Of a DNA stretch of 64,000 nt, positions 43,194-51,853 are shown one piece after another. The translations under genes were made by a program, and so were the position numbers. The notes beneath the pieces were generated by a model, which was given only the letters and a program-made list of their open reading frames with translations, had not been told where the DNA came from and made no database searches. The stretch is from assembly GCA_028284865.1 (NCBI GenBank), contig JANQQV010000020.1, forward strand, positions 186,001 through 250,000, in the 5' to 3' direction. The DNA comes from Rhodothermales bacterium (GTDB lineage Bacteria > Bacteroidota > Rhodothermia > Rhodothermales > UBA10348). Position 1 is the first letter of the stretch. Each line of letters begins with the position of its first letter.

Positions 43194-45191
43194 TCATCGA
43201 GACAGGCTGAGCCCGACGCGTGCCGTTCGACCAGCAGATGGCAAGCCTAATTGGGCTTCAAGACGCGCATCCGTCAGGTTGTCGACTCCTGCGTACGCCT
43301 GAAGAAACAAGCCTGAGCTCACAAAGAACCGCTGGGCAGCCACTCTGGCGTTGAATTGCCAAGCTGTCGGCAGGGAAACCAACTCATTCGTGGGTGCCAT
43401 TCCGTAAGCCGCTCCAGTGTAGACCGCCATCACGTCCACGCTGATGGATCGCGTGGGCTCCAGACGTGTCTGAATGGTAGCCAGCACCTCGGGTTTTTCG
43501 GTCAAGTGACGATTGCCGTCTTCGGTTAAAGCTACCGGGCGAAGCCACGTCACATGACCTTGTACCTGGACCTTTGCAGCGGGACGAACACTGCTTATCC
43601 ACTCGACTCCCAACACGCGGCTTCCATCCAGATTGACCCGCTGGCGTTTGCGCTCGCCGTCGACAATCACGTTCTCCTGATCGATCGTGTCCATTGTTCG
43701 TTGCGCAAAGGCCGTGAACGTCGACTGCCACCTTTCGCGACGCTCTTCCCAGCCTCCTTCGATCATCCAGGTCCGTTCTGGTCTGAGATCCTCGTTGATC
43801 ACGAAGCGGTCGAGCGCTGTACCAAAAAGCTCGCGCATGGTCGGAAAACGGGGCTTGCTGCCTCCATTGACCATCAGCGTACCGGTCGAACCCATATTGC
43901 GATGCCATTCCGCATTCAGACTGTACGCGTCATAGCCGCCCGTAGAAGGAAACGCACCCGTCTCCGGGGTCTTCATGCCATCCCACGCGACACCCACGGC
44001 CCAGTGGCCAGGATACCCTTCCGACGAAGTGACCTCGCCCCCAAGCGTATGCAACACATTCTGATAGCGTACTTCTGGCGCTGATTGATCCGGAATCAGT
44101 AGGTCTGAATCTACCTGCCGATGTTCGGAGGCAGATACAACCGAAATCAGGCGCCATTTCCACGCTGCCACTTCCCCGTCCGCGATCAATCTGAATCCTG
44201 CGGCCAGGTCGGTATCCTCCTGCTCCTCGTCGGCCGTGTGGTAGGTTACATCGGTGTAGTTGGTGACGTCCTGGCGAAAGTGTGTCAGCCATGCGGACCC
44301 GGACAAGCGGACCCCTTCCGTCTCGCGAATACCATTCAGGATCGCCATGGAGTGTCTCCACAGTGGATATCTCCAGTACCGGACCCGATCCAGGCTGGGG
44401 TCCAAATGCCCTTCCGGAGCTACGCCTTTTTCCGCACGCGCATGCATCACCGTCAAACCAATCCGTCCCTTCGTCAGCTCTCGATCAATGCGCAGATAGG
44501 CATTTGATTCCTCCCGATCCGTATTGATACGCAGATCCTCATCCGGCTCGAAAGGCAGGGTCGTACCTCTAGGCACAACCATGCCATCGGAGGATGCCAA
44601 CGTGCCCCCGAAGAGGATTCCTGTGCCGTTGTTTCGGGAGGCAAACAGTCCGCGGATTTGACGCGCTCCCGCGCTGCCGGCCTGCACCGTCAGTTCGGAC
44701 AGTGTTCCATCAGCGTCGAGACGACGGGACTGCAGACTCAAGGCGCCACCGGACGTGTTGGTACCATACCCCGGGCCCACCGCTCCTCGCTCCACTGACA
44801 TGCCCCCAATGACATTTGCGGGGACCAGACTCAAATCGATTCTGTTGTCCCAGGCCACATTGAGCGGCGCCCCATCAAGGAATACAGCAACCTGTCGCTC
44901 TCCCGCTGCCCGGATATAGACCAGGGTTTCGCCGCGAGAGTTGGTCTGCACATTGGCCGAGGGCAACAAGCGAAGCGTCGAGGCCACGTCCGGCACGTCT
45001 TGACGGGCGATGGTTGCCAGATCAACGCGAAATACGCGCTCAGCCTGATCGGATTGCCTCGTTTCGCCCCCGATCACGATTTCAGACAGGTCATACGACT
45101 TCAGCGAATCCGCCTCACTCGTTTCCTGAGCAGCAACCCGGTTCGGGACGACAATCAGAATGAGAACAACGAACAGGATCGCTGATCGCAT
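43194..45191 (-). CDS. TonB-dependent outer-membrane receptor
   Basis: 665 residues from ATG 45191 with signal peptide MRSAILFVVLILIVVPNRVA and cleavage near AAQ. A TonB-box-like LSEIVIGGE lies just after it, then the plug domain (ARQDVPDVASTLRLLPSANV, YIRAAGERQVAVFLDGAPLN, ERGAVGPGYGTNTSGGALSL) and a 22-strand barrel to the C-terminal VGLSLSR. Such receptors import iron complexes, cobalamin or sugars. No periplasmic binding protein or ABC genes, and no riboswitch that I could recognise, lie nearby, so the substrate is open. Confidence 0.9.
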   Translation of the reverse strand: MRSAILFVVLILIVVPNRVAAQETSEADSLKSYDLSEIVIGGETRQSDQAERVFRVDLATIARQDVPDVASTLRLLPSANVQTNSRGETLVYIRAAGERQVAVFLDGAPLNVAWDNRIDLSLVPANVIGGMSVERGAVGPGYGTNTSGGALSLQSRRLDADGTLSELTVQAGSAGARQIRGLFASRNNGTGILFGGTLASSDGMVVPRGTTLPFEPDEDLRINTDREESNAYLRIDRELTKGRIGLTVMHARAEKGVAPEGHLDPSLDRVRYWRYPLWRHSMAILNGIRETEGVRLSGSAWLTHFRQDVTNYTDVTYHTADEEQEDTDLAAGFRLIADGEVAAWKWRLISVVSASEHRQVDSDLLIPDQSAPEVRYQNVLHTLGGEVTSSEGYPGHWAVGVAWDGMKTPETGAFPSTGGYDAYSLNAEWHRNMGSTGTLMVNGGSKPRFPTMRELFGTALDRFVINEDLRPERTWMIEGGWEERRERWQSTFTAFAQRTMDTIDQENVIVDGERKRQRVNLDGSRVLGVEWISSVRPAAKVQVQGHVTWLRPVALTEDGNRHLTEKPEVLATIQTRLEPTRSISVDVMAVYTGAAYGMAPTNELVSLPTAWQFNARVAAQRFFVSSGLFLQAYAGVDNLTDARLEAQLGLPSAGRTARVGLSLSR

Positions 45192-45511
45192 GGAGATAAA
45201 GGATCTGGATGTGATGCTGGGTAGTCTCCCGTTTCCGCCGCTGGATAAGACCAATTCCTTTGCGTTGAGCGCGGAATACTCGCTTCGTGCTTTTCTTGGG
45301 AGAGAGGGCTCAACGGTGACGATTCAAATCCGGTTCCGGCTGGCATTGCGGCAGAATTCGGTCATGGCCGAGGGCTGTTCGTCCCATTGATGATACCGAA
45401 AGCAGGCCCTCCTGAAACCCGAGGCAATATGAGCCTGTAGATGACGTTTCCTCAGTACAACCACAAGGGTTCAACGCCCCTCTGAATTGGTCACCCGAAC
45501 CAACCAAGCTG
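45192..45511. other. Divergent intergenic region of 320 bases, no gene seen
   Basis: It separates the TonB receptor (minus) from the DUF4175 gene (plus) and should contain both promoters. No convincing TAnnTTTG element, cobalamin or TPP riboswitch box, small gene or repeat was found on either strand. The short reading frames here lack homology-like features and codon context. Confidence 0.5.
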
Positions 45512-48500
45512 ATGAGCTCGCGGACGAGACAACTGGTAGAACTTCTCCGATCCCGATTGAAGGCTGCACGTCTTCGCCTGCTGACGACTGATCTCTCAGC
45601 TGGTGCGGTTTGGCTGATTGGCACCCTCATCATCCTTTGGGTTGCCTTCGCGTCCCTTGAATGGCTTTTCTGGTTGCCCACGGTCGTCCGTTGGGTATTC
45701 GCATCAGTGGCTTTGGTGCTCGTAGCTGCAGTCGTTGGTTACGGAATCGTGATGCCCTTGCTGCGCCACATGGGTTTCCTGTCTGGTCGCGAAGAGCATC
45801 AGATTGCTCGACAAGTTGGTCGAACCTATCCCGAAGTCGGCGATCGTCTGTTGAATCTCCTCCAACTGGCCGACGGGAATCACAGCTCCAGCCCCGAGCC
45901 ATTCGTAGATCAGGCTGTCCAGAAACTGGGTGAACCCATCCAGGACGTCGACTTCGCTCGCATTGCCTCCTGGAACAGCACACTGAAGTGGTCGCGGTTT
46001 GTGGCCGTTCCCACGTTGTTGCTACTCGTTTTGTTGGTTGCGGCCCCCGGACCTTTTCTGGAAGCCACGTATCGGGTCACCCACCCTGGCGAACAGTTCG
46101 AACGGCCTGCGCCCTACGCCTTGGTCGTCACGCCTGGCGATGCAGAGCTGGTTATTGGTGAAGACCTCACCGTATTTCTGTCCATATCCGGATTGCAGCC
46201 AGAGGAAGCCCCGCTGATCGAGGTATTGGTGGACGGCGAAATGCGTTCGCGCTTCGTCAATCTGTCCGAGAACCTGGAAGGACAACTCTTCCACACGTGG
46301 GCCAACATCCGCTATCCCTTCCGGTATCGGATGACCACTCCCCTCGTGACAACTCCATGGTATGAGGTCACGCTCGTCGAGAGACCGCTGGTTCAGCAGC
46401 TGAATGTCCGCCTGGATTACCCACGCTATAGTCGCATTCCCTCACAAGTCCTGGACACAAACGTTGGTGATGTTGCCGCACTGACGGGGACGATGGTAAG
46501 GGTGACGTCATCGCTGGCGGGAGCCGATGTGGATTCAGCCCGTGTCGTGTTCGACTCTGGTCGTTCTGTCGATTTGGCGATTGACGGTCGGACAGCCTCC
46601 GGTGCATTCCGAGTGATCGGAAACGACACCTACCATATCGAATTGGTCTCTCCGGACGGGATCCCGAATCTGGACCCCATCACCTACCGCGTGCAGAGTG
46701 TAGCCGATGCCACGCCCTCGGCATCCTTGCTGTCCCCTGGTGCGCTCGTTGATCTCAGCGACGACATGCGCGTCCCGATCCTGGTCCACATCACGGATGA
46801 CTTCGGCTTCTCAAGGATGGCGCTGCACTATCGCCTCTCAGACAGCCGCTTCGGTTCGGTTTCAGAGACGTTCACCACGGCGGACCTGAACATCCCGTAC
46901 GCCTACCTTCTCGATCAGGAAATCCCGTTCGAGTGGGATGTGGACGACCAAACCCCGCTTGACCCGGTCCCTGGCGACGTCATTGACTATTACATCGAGG
47001 TCTGGGACAACGATGCCGTGAACGGTGCCAAGTCTGCGCAGACCCGCGTCTATCAGTTGCGCATGCCGTCGCTTGCAGAGCGATTCGAGGCCCTTGATCA
47101 GGCAGAAGACGACACCGAACAATCCCTGGAAGACTTGCTGCAAGAGGCTGACGAGGCCCGCGAGCAATTCCAGGAGCTCAAAGAGGAGTTGCTGGAGAAC
47201 CCGGAAGCGGGCTTCCATGAAGAGCGGTTGCTTGAGCAGCTCCAGGACAAACAGGAGCAGCTTGAGGAGTCCGTTGACGCTATTGCAGAGCGCATGGAAG
47301 AGTTGGCTGAGGAGATGCAGAACAACGACATGGTTTCGGAGCAGACCATGAACATGTTCGAGGAGCTTCAGGACGTGGTCGAGGAAGTCCGGACACCTGA
47401 GCTGATGGAAGCGCTCGAGCAGCTGCAGAATGCAATGGAGAACATGGACCTCAATGAGATGCAGGATGCACTCGAGAAGTTCGAGTTCTCGGAAGACATG
47501 TATCAGGACCGTCTGGAGCGCACGCTGGACCTGTTCAAGCAATTCCGTGTCCAGCAGGATATGGAAGAGGTCGAGCAGCGTGCCGAGGAGCTGGCTGAGA
47601 CAGAAGACCAGCTTGCCGAGGAAACGGCCAAGCTCCAGAACGAGCAGTCAGAAGAAGCCAGCGGCGATAACCAGCAGCGCAATGAGGAGCTGGCCCAGGA
47701 GCAGGAGCAGGCCGCTGAGGACATGCAGGCCCTCGAGGAGAAGATGGAAGAAGTGCTCGAGCGCATGCAGGAATTGGACAACATGCCATCCGAGGACATG
47801 CAGGACCTCCTGGAAGACACCCAGGACCAGGAGATGTCTGAGCAGATGCAGGAGAATGCAGAGCAGCTGCGTGAGAATGAACTGCAGCAAGCCCAGCAAC
47901 AGCAGCAGGATATGTCCCAGCAGCTGAATCAAATGTCATCGCAGATGAATCAGATGCAGATGAACATGCAGGGCGCTCAGATGCAAATGAACATCGCCGC
48001 CATCCGGGCTGCCCTGGAGGATGTCCTGACGCTATCGGAAGATCAGGAACGACTGCGGTTGCATGTTCTTGGCCTGGCAACGGACTCTCCTCTTCTGCGC
48101 GATGCCGCCCAGCAGCAGGTGGAGTTGTCCGAAGGACTCGCTATCACCTCAGATTCCCTGCAGGCTATTGCCAGGGAAATCCCGCAGATGACGCGCGACG
48201 TGCAGCAGCGCGCGGGAGACGCCTTACGCGAAATGAGCGAAAGCACCGGAGCCCTGACCGAGCGCGCCGCACGTCGCGCTGCTGGCCACCAACGGGGCGC
48301 GATGACAAATCTGAACGAACTGGCCCTGCTGCTTTCGGAATTGCTGGATCAGCAAATGAATGGCAGCGGTGCAGGCCAGAGTAATCAGAGCATGGAGCAG
48401 ATGATGGAGCAGCTCCAGCAGATGGGTCAACAGCAGCAGCAGATCAACCAGCAGATCCAGCAACTACTCAATGACATGCAGGGGTCGCGACTGACCCAGG

Positions 48501-48940
48501 ACATGATGGAACGCCTGCGACAGATGGGAGCGCAACAGGAACAGATCCGCAACGAGCTCAGGCAGCTCAATCGCAATCGAGACGCTCGCAACCGGATGCT
48601 GGGTGATCTCAATCGGGTGGCAGACCAGATGATGGAAACCATCGAGGAATTGCAACAGAATCGCGTGTCCAGGAGGACCGTGCAGCGGCAGCAACAGATC
48701 CTCACGCGACTGCTCGAGGCGTCCCGCTCTCTGGAACAGCGTGGAGAAGATGACAAGCGCGAAGGCCGCACCGCCGAAGAAATCATGCGGGAAAGCCCAG
48801 CTGCTCTTCCCCTCCCCGAACAGCTTGAGCGTCTCAGAAGGGATCTGATCCGCGCATTGGAGTCTGGATATTCCTCTGACTACGAGGGACTGATCCGTAG
48901 GTACTTCGAGTTGCTCCAGACCGAATCGACGGGCTACTGA
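45512..48940 (+). CDS. DUF4175-like giant membrane-anchored coiled-coil protein
   Basis: 1142 residues. N-terminal membrane helices lie near residues 30-52, 58-82 and 160-178, then Ig-like beta domains to about residue 515 (for example RFNGE-type strands and IDYYIEVWDNDAVNG). After that a very long Glu/Gln/Met-rich coiled coil covers about 523-840 and a second Q/M-rich one near 950-1000, ending in a helical RYFELLQTESTGY. This matches the DUF4175 proteins of Bacteroidota, whose function is not known; they often occur near AAA ATPase/DUF58 aerotolerance-type genes, which are not in this window. It probably reaches into the periplasm. It is convergent with the DCC gene. Confidence 0.75.
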   Translation: MSSRTRQLVELLRSRLKAARLRLLTTDLSAGAVWLIGTLIILWVAFASLEWLFWLPTVVRWVFASVALVLVAAVVGYGIVMPLLRHMGFLSGREEHQIARQVGRTYPEVGDRLLNLLQLADGNHSSSPEPFVDQAVQKLGEPIQDVDFARIASWNSTLKWSRFVAVPTLLLLVLLVAAPGPFLEATYRVTHPGEQFERPAPYALVVTPGDAELVIGEDLTVFLSISGLQPEEAPLIEVLVDGEMRSRFVNLSENLEGQLFHTWANIRYPFRYRMTTPLVTTPWYEVTLVERPLVQQLNVRLDYPRYSRIPSQVLDTNVGDVAALTGTMVRVTSSLAGADVDSARVVFDSGRSVDLAIDGRTASGAFRVIGNDTYHIELVSPDGIPNLDPITYRVQSVADATPSASLLSPGALVDLSDDMRVPILVHITDDFGFSRMALHYRLSDSRFGSVSETFTTADLNIPYAYLLDQEIPFEWDVDDQTPLDPVPGDVIDYYIEVWDNDAVNGAKSAQTRVYQLRMPSLAERFEALDQAEDDTEQSLEDLLQEADEAREQFQELKEELLENPEAGFHEERLLEQLQDKQEQLEESVDAIAERMEELAEEMQNNDMVSEQTMNMFEELQDVVEEVRTPELMEALEQLQNAMENMDLNEMQDALEKFEFSEDMYQDRLERTLDLFKQFRVQQDMEEVEQRAEELAETEDQLAEETAKLQNEQSEEASGDNQQRNEELAQEQEQAAEDMQALEEKMEEVLERMQELDNMPSEDMQDLLEDTQDQEMSEQMQENAEQLRENELQQAQQQQQDMSQQLNQMSSQMNQMQMNMQGAQMQMNIAAIRAALEDVLTLSEDQERLRLHVLGLATDSPLLRDAAQQQVELSEGLAITSDSLQAIAREIPQMTRDVQQRAGDALREMSESTGALTERAARRAAGHQRGAMTNLNELALLLSELLDQQMNGSGAGQSNQSMEQMMEQLQQMGQQQQQINQQIQQLLNDMQGSRLTQDMMERLRQMGAQQEQIRNELRQLNRNRDARNRMLGDLNRVADQMMETIEELQQNRVSRRTVQRQQQILTRLLEASRSLEQRGEDDKREGRTAEEIMRESPAALPLPEQLERLRRDLIRALESGYSSDYEGLIRRYFELLQTESTGY

Positions 48941-48964
48941 CACACCGCGCCTTACGCTTCCCTT

Positions 48965-49366
48965 CTAAAGGAAACGGGAGCGATACTCGGGTGTGGGTAG
49001 TCGGCAGGATTCGCGTTTACCGAACCAGCTGTACCGATTGGCAGCGATCCAGTTGTATACGCGGTCGCGAATGAACCGGGGAATGAAGCGGAAATAGCGC
49101 AGCACGGGCCACAAGCCTGGCATATGGCGGGAAATTTCCAGCACAGCGTCCGATGCCGTCCAGACCTTATCTCCTCTGATCAGGACGATTGAGTCGAAAT
49201 ATCCCTCAGGAAGTCCGCGCTCTTCAAGAACAGCGAGGCCTTCGTCGGACTGTAAAGCACCAAAGACGAAATGGCCCTCCGGATCGCGATCGATCAGGAA
49301 GTTGACGCTGGAGTTGCAGAAGTTGCAGACTCCGTCAAACAGGACTATGGAGCGGGATTCAATCAT
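48965..49366 (-). CDS. DCC-family (DUF393) thiol-disulfide oxidoreductase-like protein
   Basis: 133 residues with the family signature LFDGVCNFCNSSVNFLIDRD (Asp11, Cys14, Cys17), then FVFGALQSDEG and a C-terminal WIAANRYSWFGK with a third Cys in ESCRLP. Members of the DCC family are thioredoxin-like; their substrates are not known. It lacks a signal peptide. The ATG at 49366 is followed upstream by a 341-base gap. Confidence 0.88.
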   Translation of the reverse strand: MIESRSIVLFDGVCNFCNSSVNFLIDRDPEGHFVFGALQSDEGLAVLEERGLPEGYFDSIVLIRGDKVWTASDAVLEISRHMPGLWPVLRYFRFIPRFIRDRVYNWIAANRYSWFGKRESCRLPTPEYRSRFL

Positions 49367-49707
49367 CGGTCACATGGAGGGTAATCCATACCCTTGAGAG
49401 TCACCTGAAAGCAGATCGTTTCGCCTGCCTCAGGGCATACGTCAACCCTCCTGATTCGCTTCATCTTGGAAGCAGGTTCGCAAGCAATTCGCAATCCGAC
49501 CGGGAGTCTTGAAAAAACAGTCACATATTGGTAAATTTGTGGTTCTGCGTGCGGGGTTTTCTGGCCCACCCAGTTCCCCGCTCCAGCACCCACCGACCGG
49601 GACTTGGAGGTGCACCCATGACGCAGACGGACTAGTGATGAGCGGTTCTCCGTCTCCCGGTCGCTGAGACACCTTCCGACAAGTGTGATCAAACCCGTGA
49701 CCCAGGT
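49367..49707. other. Intergenic region of 341 bases with a plus-strand promoter candidate
   Basis: Between the DCC gene (minus) and the GlgA-like gene (plus). It holds the promoter-like element described at 49509-49539. Overlapping reading frames on the minus strand (for example from 49692) have no signal peptide, membrane helix or family motif and were not accepted as genes. Otherwise nothing is recognised. Confidence 0.5.
49509..49539 (+). promoter_or_regulatory. Bacteroidota-type promoter candidate
   Basis: TTG (49509-49511), a 20-base spacer and TAAATTTG (49532-49539) match the TTTG-N19-21-TAnnTTTG consensus with a perfect -7 element. It would start transcription near 49546, leaving a leader of about 160 bases before the GlgA-like gene. 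Confidence 0.55.
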
Positions 49708-50478
49708 ATGGCAAACGCGATGAGGATTCTGTTCATCTCAGGCGAAGTCGCTCCGTTTTCAGAGAAGTCTGCCTTGGCTTCCATCGTCCGGTCCTTGCCG
49801 GAAAGTCTTCACGAATCAGGTCGATTCGAAACCCGCATCATGATGCCTCGCTACGGAACCGTGAGCGAGCGTCGCAACAGACTGCACGAGGTCATCCGCC
49901 TCTCAGGCAGTGAAATCACCCTTGGTGATCGTACCGAGACCCTCCGCGTGAAAGTGGCCTCCATTCCGGGAATCCGGCTCCAGGTCTACTTCATGGACAA
50001 TGATTTCTACTTCAAGCGGAAGGGGATCTTTGCTGACAAACAGGGCAAGCTGTTCGAAGACAACCTCGAGCGCTCTGCATTCTATGCCCGCTCAGTCATC
50101 CGCACGATCCGCAATCTTGGATGGCAGCCTGACCTCATCCACGCGTTTGGATGGCTTTGCGGGATGGTTCCGTACGTCTTGCGGACCGAGTTTGGCGAAG
50201 ATGAGCTGTTCAAGGATGCCAAAGTGGTTTACACGCCTGACAGCGTCGACTTCGAGGCTCGTCTGGATGAGTCCAGCTTCGAAAACTTGAGCCTCAAACC
50301 GGATGATCGTCTGATCGGCCAGGAACCCTCTGACGCAGGACAAACATTCGCTGACGCCGTGCTTCTTGCACCAGGTGACACCAGTGACTCGACGCCTGCT
50401 TTCAGTGGCGACAAGAAGAAGGAGATGGACGAAGCCGTTGCCGTCTATGAGAGTATCCTGAGCAGCGTACCTGCGTGA
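49708..50478 (+). CDS. Short glycogen/starch synthase N-domain protein, probably non-catalytic
   Basis: 256 residues corresponding only to the N-terminal half of GT5 glycogen synthase (RILFISGEVAPFSEKSALAS, VYFMDNDFYFKRKGIF, NLGWQPDLIHAFGWLCGMVP). The C-terminal GT-B half with the ADP-glucose site is missing. The conserved KTGG loop near the N-terminus reads EKSA, so the nucleotide-sugar lysine is gone. Such short proteins occur next to DUF4270 genes in Bacteroidota, as here. It ends with an acidic helical tail. The role is unknown; binding or scaffolding is more likely than glycogen synthesis. A terminator follows 66 bases after the stop. Confidence 0.75.
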   Translation: MANAMRILFISGEVAPFSEKSALASIVRSLPESLHESGRFETRIMMPRYGTVSERRNRLHEVIRLSGSEITLGDRTETLRVKVASIPGIRLQVYFMDNDFYFKRKGIFADKQGKLFEDNLERSAFYARSVIRTIRNLGWQPDLIHAFGWLCGMVPYVLRTEFGEDELFKDAKVVYTPDSVDFEARLDESSFENLSLKPDDRLIGQEPSDAGQTFADAVLLAPGDTSDSTPAFSGDKKKEMDEAVAVYESILSSVPA

Positions 50479-50543
50479 CCGATTAATGCCCCGTGAAGGG
50501 GAAACAACAGCGGTGAGGCTGGCATTCCAGTCGGCCTTTCCAT

Positions 50544-50582
50544 CCGAAACCCCGGGTCATGGACTTGGGGTTTCGGTTTTTT
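50544..50582 (+). terminator. Intrinsic terminator
   Basis: CCGAAACCCC (50544-50553) pairs with GGGGTTTCGG (50567-50576), with a 13-base loop, followed by six T. It lies 66 bases after the GlgA-like gene. Confidence 0.85.
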
Positions 50583-50587
50583 CGGGC

Positions 50588-50599
50588 GTGGTATACCAC
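50588..50599. promoter_or_regulatory. Perfect 12-bp palindrome before the DUF4270-like gene
   Basis: GTGGTATACCAC is its own complement and sits between the terminator and the start of the next gene. It is flanked by CGGGCG (50583-50588) and CGCCCG (50611-50616), which can form a second hairpin. It could be an operator or part of an RNA structure. Confidence 0.35.
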
Positions 50600-50654
50600 T
50601 TGAACCACTTCGCCCGTTCTGGCAGAAAGACTGATCCAACTTCGCCTGAAAATC

Positions 50655-51842
50655 TTGTCAACGAACTCCTCTCCCAGCCTTCCGGCTTTCCTGCGCAGCA
50701 CGTCCGTTCCAACGGGCTTATTGCTGTTGGCCTTCCTGATCCTGGGAGGCTGCGATGACCCTTCCAATGTGGGTCAGGGTCTGCTCGATGCCCAATCGGG
50801 TGAAACCAGTGTATTGAGCCTGGCGCCCAGCGCGCTTATCGAAAGCGATAGAGCCGACGCGACCGGTGGAAATGCAGCATCTGGCGCCATCCGGGCCCTG
50901 ACCGGCCAGGTTGATGACCCGGTTATTGGATCCATCACCTCGCGCGGATTCATCGACTTCGTTCCCGCCAGTCAGTTCGAGTCGTCCTTCTTCAATGGTT
51001 CCGTCTCTTGGGCAGAACTGTCCCTGAACCTGGACTATAGCTACGGGGATACAACGAGCATGGTCGCTTTTGACCTGTACTCCGTCCCAAGTGACTGGCT
51101 CAGCTCTGAAATCGAAGCTGACTCTGACATATCGATCGGAACGCGTATCGCTTCGTACGAGATTCAGGCGACATCGGGGAGCGTTTCCCTTCCACTTCCT
51201 GCCGCATGGGTCGACGCCAACGATACCACGCTCCGAAATTCCGACTTTTCCGATGTCTTTCACGGTTTCTCGCTGGTGCCGACCGGTGGAAATGCCATCG
51301 TGGGCTTCCGCTTCAGTGAATCCCAGCTTCGGGTTTCGGCAACACCTGGTGACACGGTCTCTTTCGCCATGTCCAAAGTCGCGTCACTGACGGACATCCC
51401 TCCCGCGCCAAATGGCAACATTCTGCTTTCGGATGGGTCCTCTTCAGGAATGGATGTGCAGTTTCCGATTCGTGGTGGGAGCTTCGATGAGTCGCTGGTT
51501 CATCGGGTCATCCTGAATCTTCGGGCGACCAACCTGGATGCCTCCTACCCGACAGGCTTCAATCGTCCATTGCCGACGGTCCTGGGAATGGACGCCGTTT
51601 CTGCGGAGGGTGACACCCGCCTGGAGATCGCAGAAGTATCCATCAATGCCGCCGGTGAGTTCGTCATCGACAACACGACATTGACCAACGTTTTTCAATC
51701 AGCCAACCTCGGGAAGTCGGTACTCGACCGTTTCGAATTGTACTTCCCGCCTGAACAGAGTGGTATCGGATTCTTTGTCTTCCCGACGGTCTCGGGTGAT
51801 ACTTCGATAGAAGCGCTCATCACCGCCACTCCAATCAATTGA
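50655..51842 (+). CDS. DUF4270-like lipoprotein
   Basis: 395 residues if TTG 50655 is the start; no ATG is available. A basic-poor n-region is followed by TGLLLLAFLILGGC, a lipobox with Cys near residue 33, so the mature protein is lipidated. The rest is beta-rich (SWAELSLNLDYSYGDTTSMV, TSRGFIDFVPASQF, SGIGFFVFPTVSGDTSIEAL) and resembles the DUF4270 lipoproteins found beside GlgA-like genes in Bacteroidota; the identity is inferred from that context and from the domain feel. Its function is unknown. The stop overlaps the TTG at 51839 of the next gene. Confidence 0.6.
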   Translation: MSTNSSPSLPAFLRSTSVPTGLLLLAFLILGGCDDPSNVGQGLLDAQSGETSVLSLAPSALIESDRADATGGNAASGAIRALTGQVDDPVIGSITSRGFIDFVPASQFESSFFNGSVSWAELSLNLDYSYGDTTSMVAFDLYSVPSDWLSSEIEADSDISIGTRIASYEIQATSGSVSLPLPAAWVDANDTTLRNSDFSDVFHGFSLVPTGGNAIVGFRFSESQLRVSATPGDTVSFAMSKVASLTDIPPAPNGNILLSDGSSSGMDVQFPIRGGSFDESLVHRVILNLRATNLDASYPTGFNRPLPTVLGMDAVSAEGDTRLEIAEVSINAAGEFVIDNTTLTNVFQSANLGKSVLDRFELYFPPEQSGIGFFVFPTVSGDTSIEALITATPIN

Positions 51843-51853
51843 ACGTGCTGCAG

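Noticed and set aside
45192-45511. Possible cobalamin or TPP riboswitch before the TonB receptor
   Set aside because: The conserved boxes (B12 box, CTGAGA) were not found on the minus strand, so no riboswitch can be supported.
49442-49714. Two overlapping minus-strand frames of 90-109 codons in the gap before the GlgA-like gene
   Set aside because: They overlap each other and the promoter candidate, and have no signal peptide, helix or motif.
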